The notes beneath the pieces are model-generated. The model had not been told where the DNA came from. It was given only the letters and a program-made list of their open reading frames with translations, and made no database searches. From CAIPVR01 sp049316905 (GTDB lineage: Bacteria > Actinomycetota > Acidimicrobiia > Acidimicrobiales > Microtrichaceae): DNA of 13,037 nt. The stretch spans positions 1 through 13,037 of the forward strand of contig JBMOJH010000097.1 in NCBI GenBank assembly GCA_049316905.1, given 5' to 3'. Positions 12,631 through 13,037 of the stretch are shown here, piece after piece; positions within the stretch are counted from its first letter, which is position 1, and each line of letters opens with the position of its first letter. The translations under genes and the position numbers were made by a program.

Positions 12631-12646
12631 ATCACATTGCTATCAC
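12631..12646. promoter_or_regulatory. ATCAC direct repeat, one helical turn apart
   Basis: ATCAC occurs at 12631-12635 and 12642-12646, start-to-start 11 bp, in the least GC-rich part of the region between the CAP gene and the next gene upstream. Such phasing suits an activator or response-regulator site, but with 5-bp units chance is a fair explanation. Confidence 0.25.
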
Positions 12647-12765
12647 TCGTGGGTGGGGGCCAGTTGGATCTGACGAACCCATCGGCAGCAGGGCGCCGGT
12701 TCTGACGTTTCCGCAGTGATTCGTGCCGGGTTGGCGGGACGGATGCGCCCGGCCGTGAACGCGGG

Positions 12766-13037
12766 TCACGCCCCCAGGTTCACACCGCAGGTGTCCGCCG
12801 CCCAGGCGGTCACCGCCGAGCCGTCGTCGCCCAGTTCGCCCAGGCGCCGGTTCAGCTGCTCCCGGCGGCGCTCGACCTCGGCCGGTTCGGCGGCTCCGGC
12901 CCCGCTCGGGGCCGCCGTGGTCGGGGGCGGCGCGGTGGAACCCGTGCCCGCCGCCGGATCCGTCGGCCCGCCGGGAGTTGATGACGGAGTGGTGCTCGTC
13001 GGGCTCGCTCCGGAGCCGGGCCCGCGGGTGACCGGGG
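12766..13037 (-). CDS. 3' part of a Pro/Thr/Ser-rich, probably secreted protein of unknown function
   Basis: An open frame on the minus strand enters from the right edge (13037) and ends at TGA (12768-12766), giving 90 visible codons and no start. The first half is a flexible linker (SPTSTTPSSTPGG, then STAPPPTTAAPSGA), typical of exported actinobacterial proteins between signal or lipid anchor and a folded part. The second half is a charged helix (AEVERRREQLNRRLGELG) followed by VTAWAADTCGVNLGA. A terminal W-x(4)-C-G-V/I module of this kind recurs, from memory, in secreted proteins of related actinobacteria without known function. The strong codon-position GC bias fits real coding. It is upstream of the CAP gene on the same strand, 217 bp apart. 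Function unknown; the frame is supported but truncated. Confidence 0.65.
   Translation of the reverse strand, partial: PVTRGPGSGASPTSTTPSSTPGGPTDPAAGTGSTAPPPTTAAPSGAGAAEPAEVERRREQLNRRLGELGDDGSAVTAWAADTCGVNLGA

Noticed and set aside
12550..12765. Riboswitch in the CAP gene leader
   Set aside because: The leader has a hairpin at 12586-12603, but no conserved riboswitch core (for example of the c-di-AMP class) could be recognised.
1..13037. CRISPR array or insertion sequence
   Set aside because: No regularly spaced repeat series and no transposase motif was found; the only repeat pair of note flanks the DUF559 gene.

Overview
The window is very GC-rich, with GTG starts, dense gene packing and weak Shine-Dalgarno sites, and looks like an actinobacterium. 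The block mec-cysM-murI-(metallo-beta-lactamase fold)-rph-rdgB has the gene order of Mycobacterium tuberculosis Rv1334-Rv1341 with two members absent (cysO and the rhomboid gene). The Nei1-like glycosylase and the AbiEi/DUF559 protein also fit actinobacteria. Divergence from mycobacteria suggests a deep lineage such as Acidimicrobiia, but that placement is inference.

Layout. 1-2400 (minus strand): tmRNA (ssrA, 46-427, tag ANEQFALAA), a secreted membrane-anchored GH43-like glycosidase and smpB, so both partners of trans-translation lie within 2.4 kb. 2473-7058 (plus strand): mec, cysM, murI, an Rv1339-like metal-dependent hydrolase, rph and rdgB, a housekeeping cluster for cysteine supply, D-glutamate for peptidoglycan, probable cyclic-nucleotide hydrolysis, RNA 3'-end trimming and nucleotide-pool cleaning. 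7081-8181: a 1.1-kb accessory unit, an AbiEi-HTH/DUF559 nuclease-like gene bracketed by two related 45-bp nested palindromes in direct orientation. 8215-11305 (minus strand): a fold-type III PLP enzyme resembling D-threonine aldolase, a Nei/Fpg DNA glycosylase, formyltetrahydrofolate deformylase (purU) and tRNA-Leu(UAG). 11370-11996 (plus): clpP. 12059-12092: a 15-bp-arm hairpin between convergent genes. 12121-13037 (minus): a CAP/SCP1-domain lipoprotein and the 3' part of a Pro/Thr-rich, probably secreted protein cut by the window edge.

The strongest candidate for something undescribed is the palindrome-flanked DUF559 gene: both repeats keep both stems, with differences that swap a Watson-Crick pair for a G.T wobble. 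A second theme is a recurring TANNNT box 6-8 nt ahead of start codons (mec, murI, the PLP enzyme, purU, clpP), which suggests leaderless transcription as a common mode here. A third is cysO-less mec-cysM. All functional calls are by recognition of motifs and family resemblance; no search was run.
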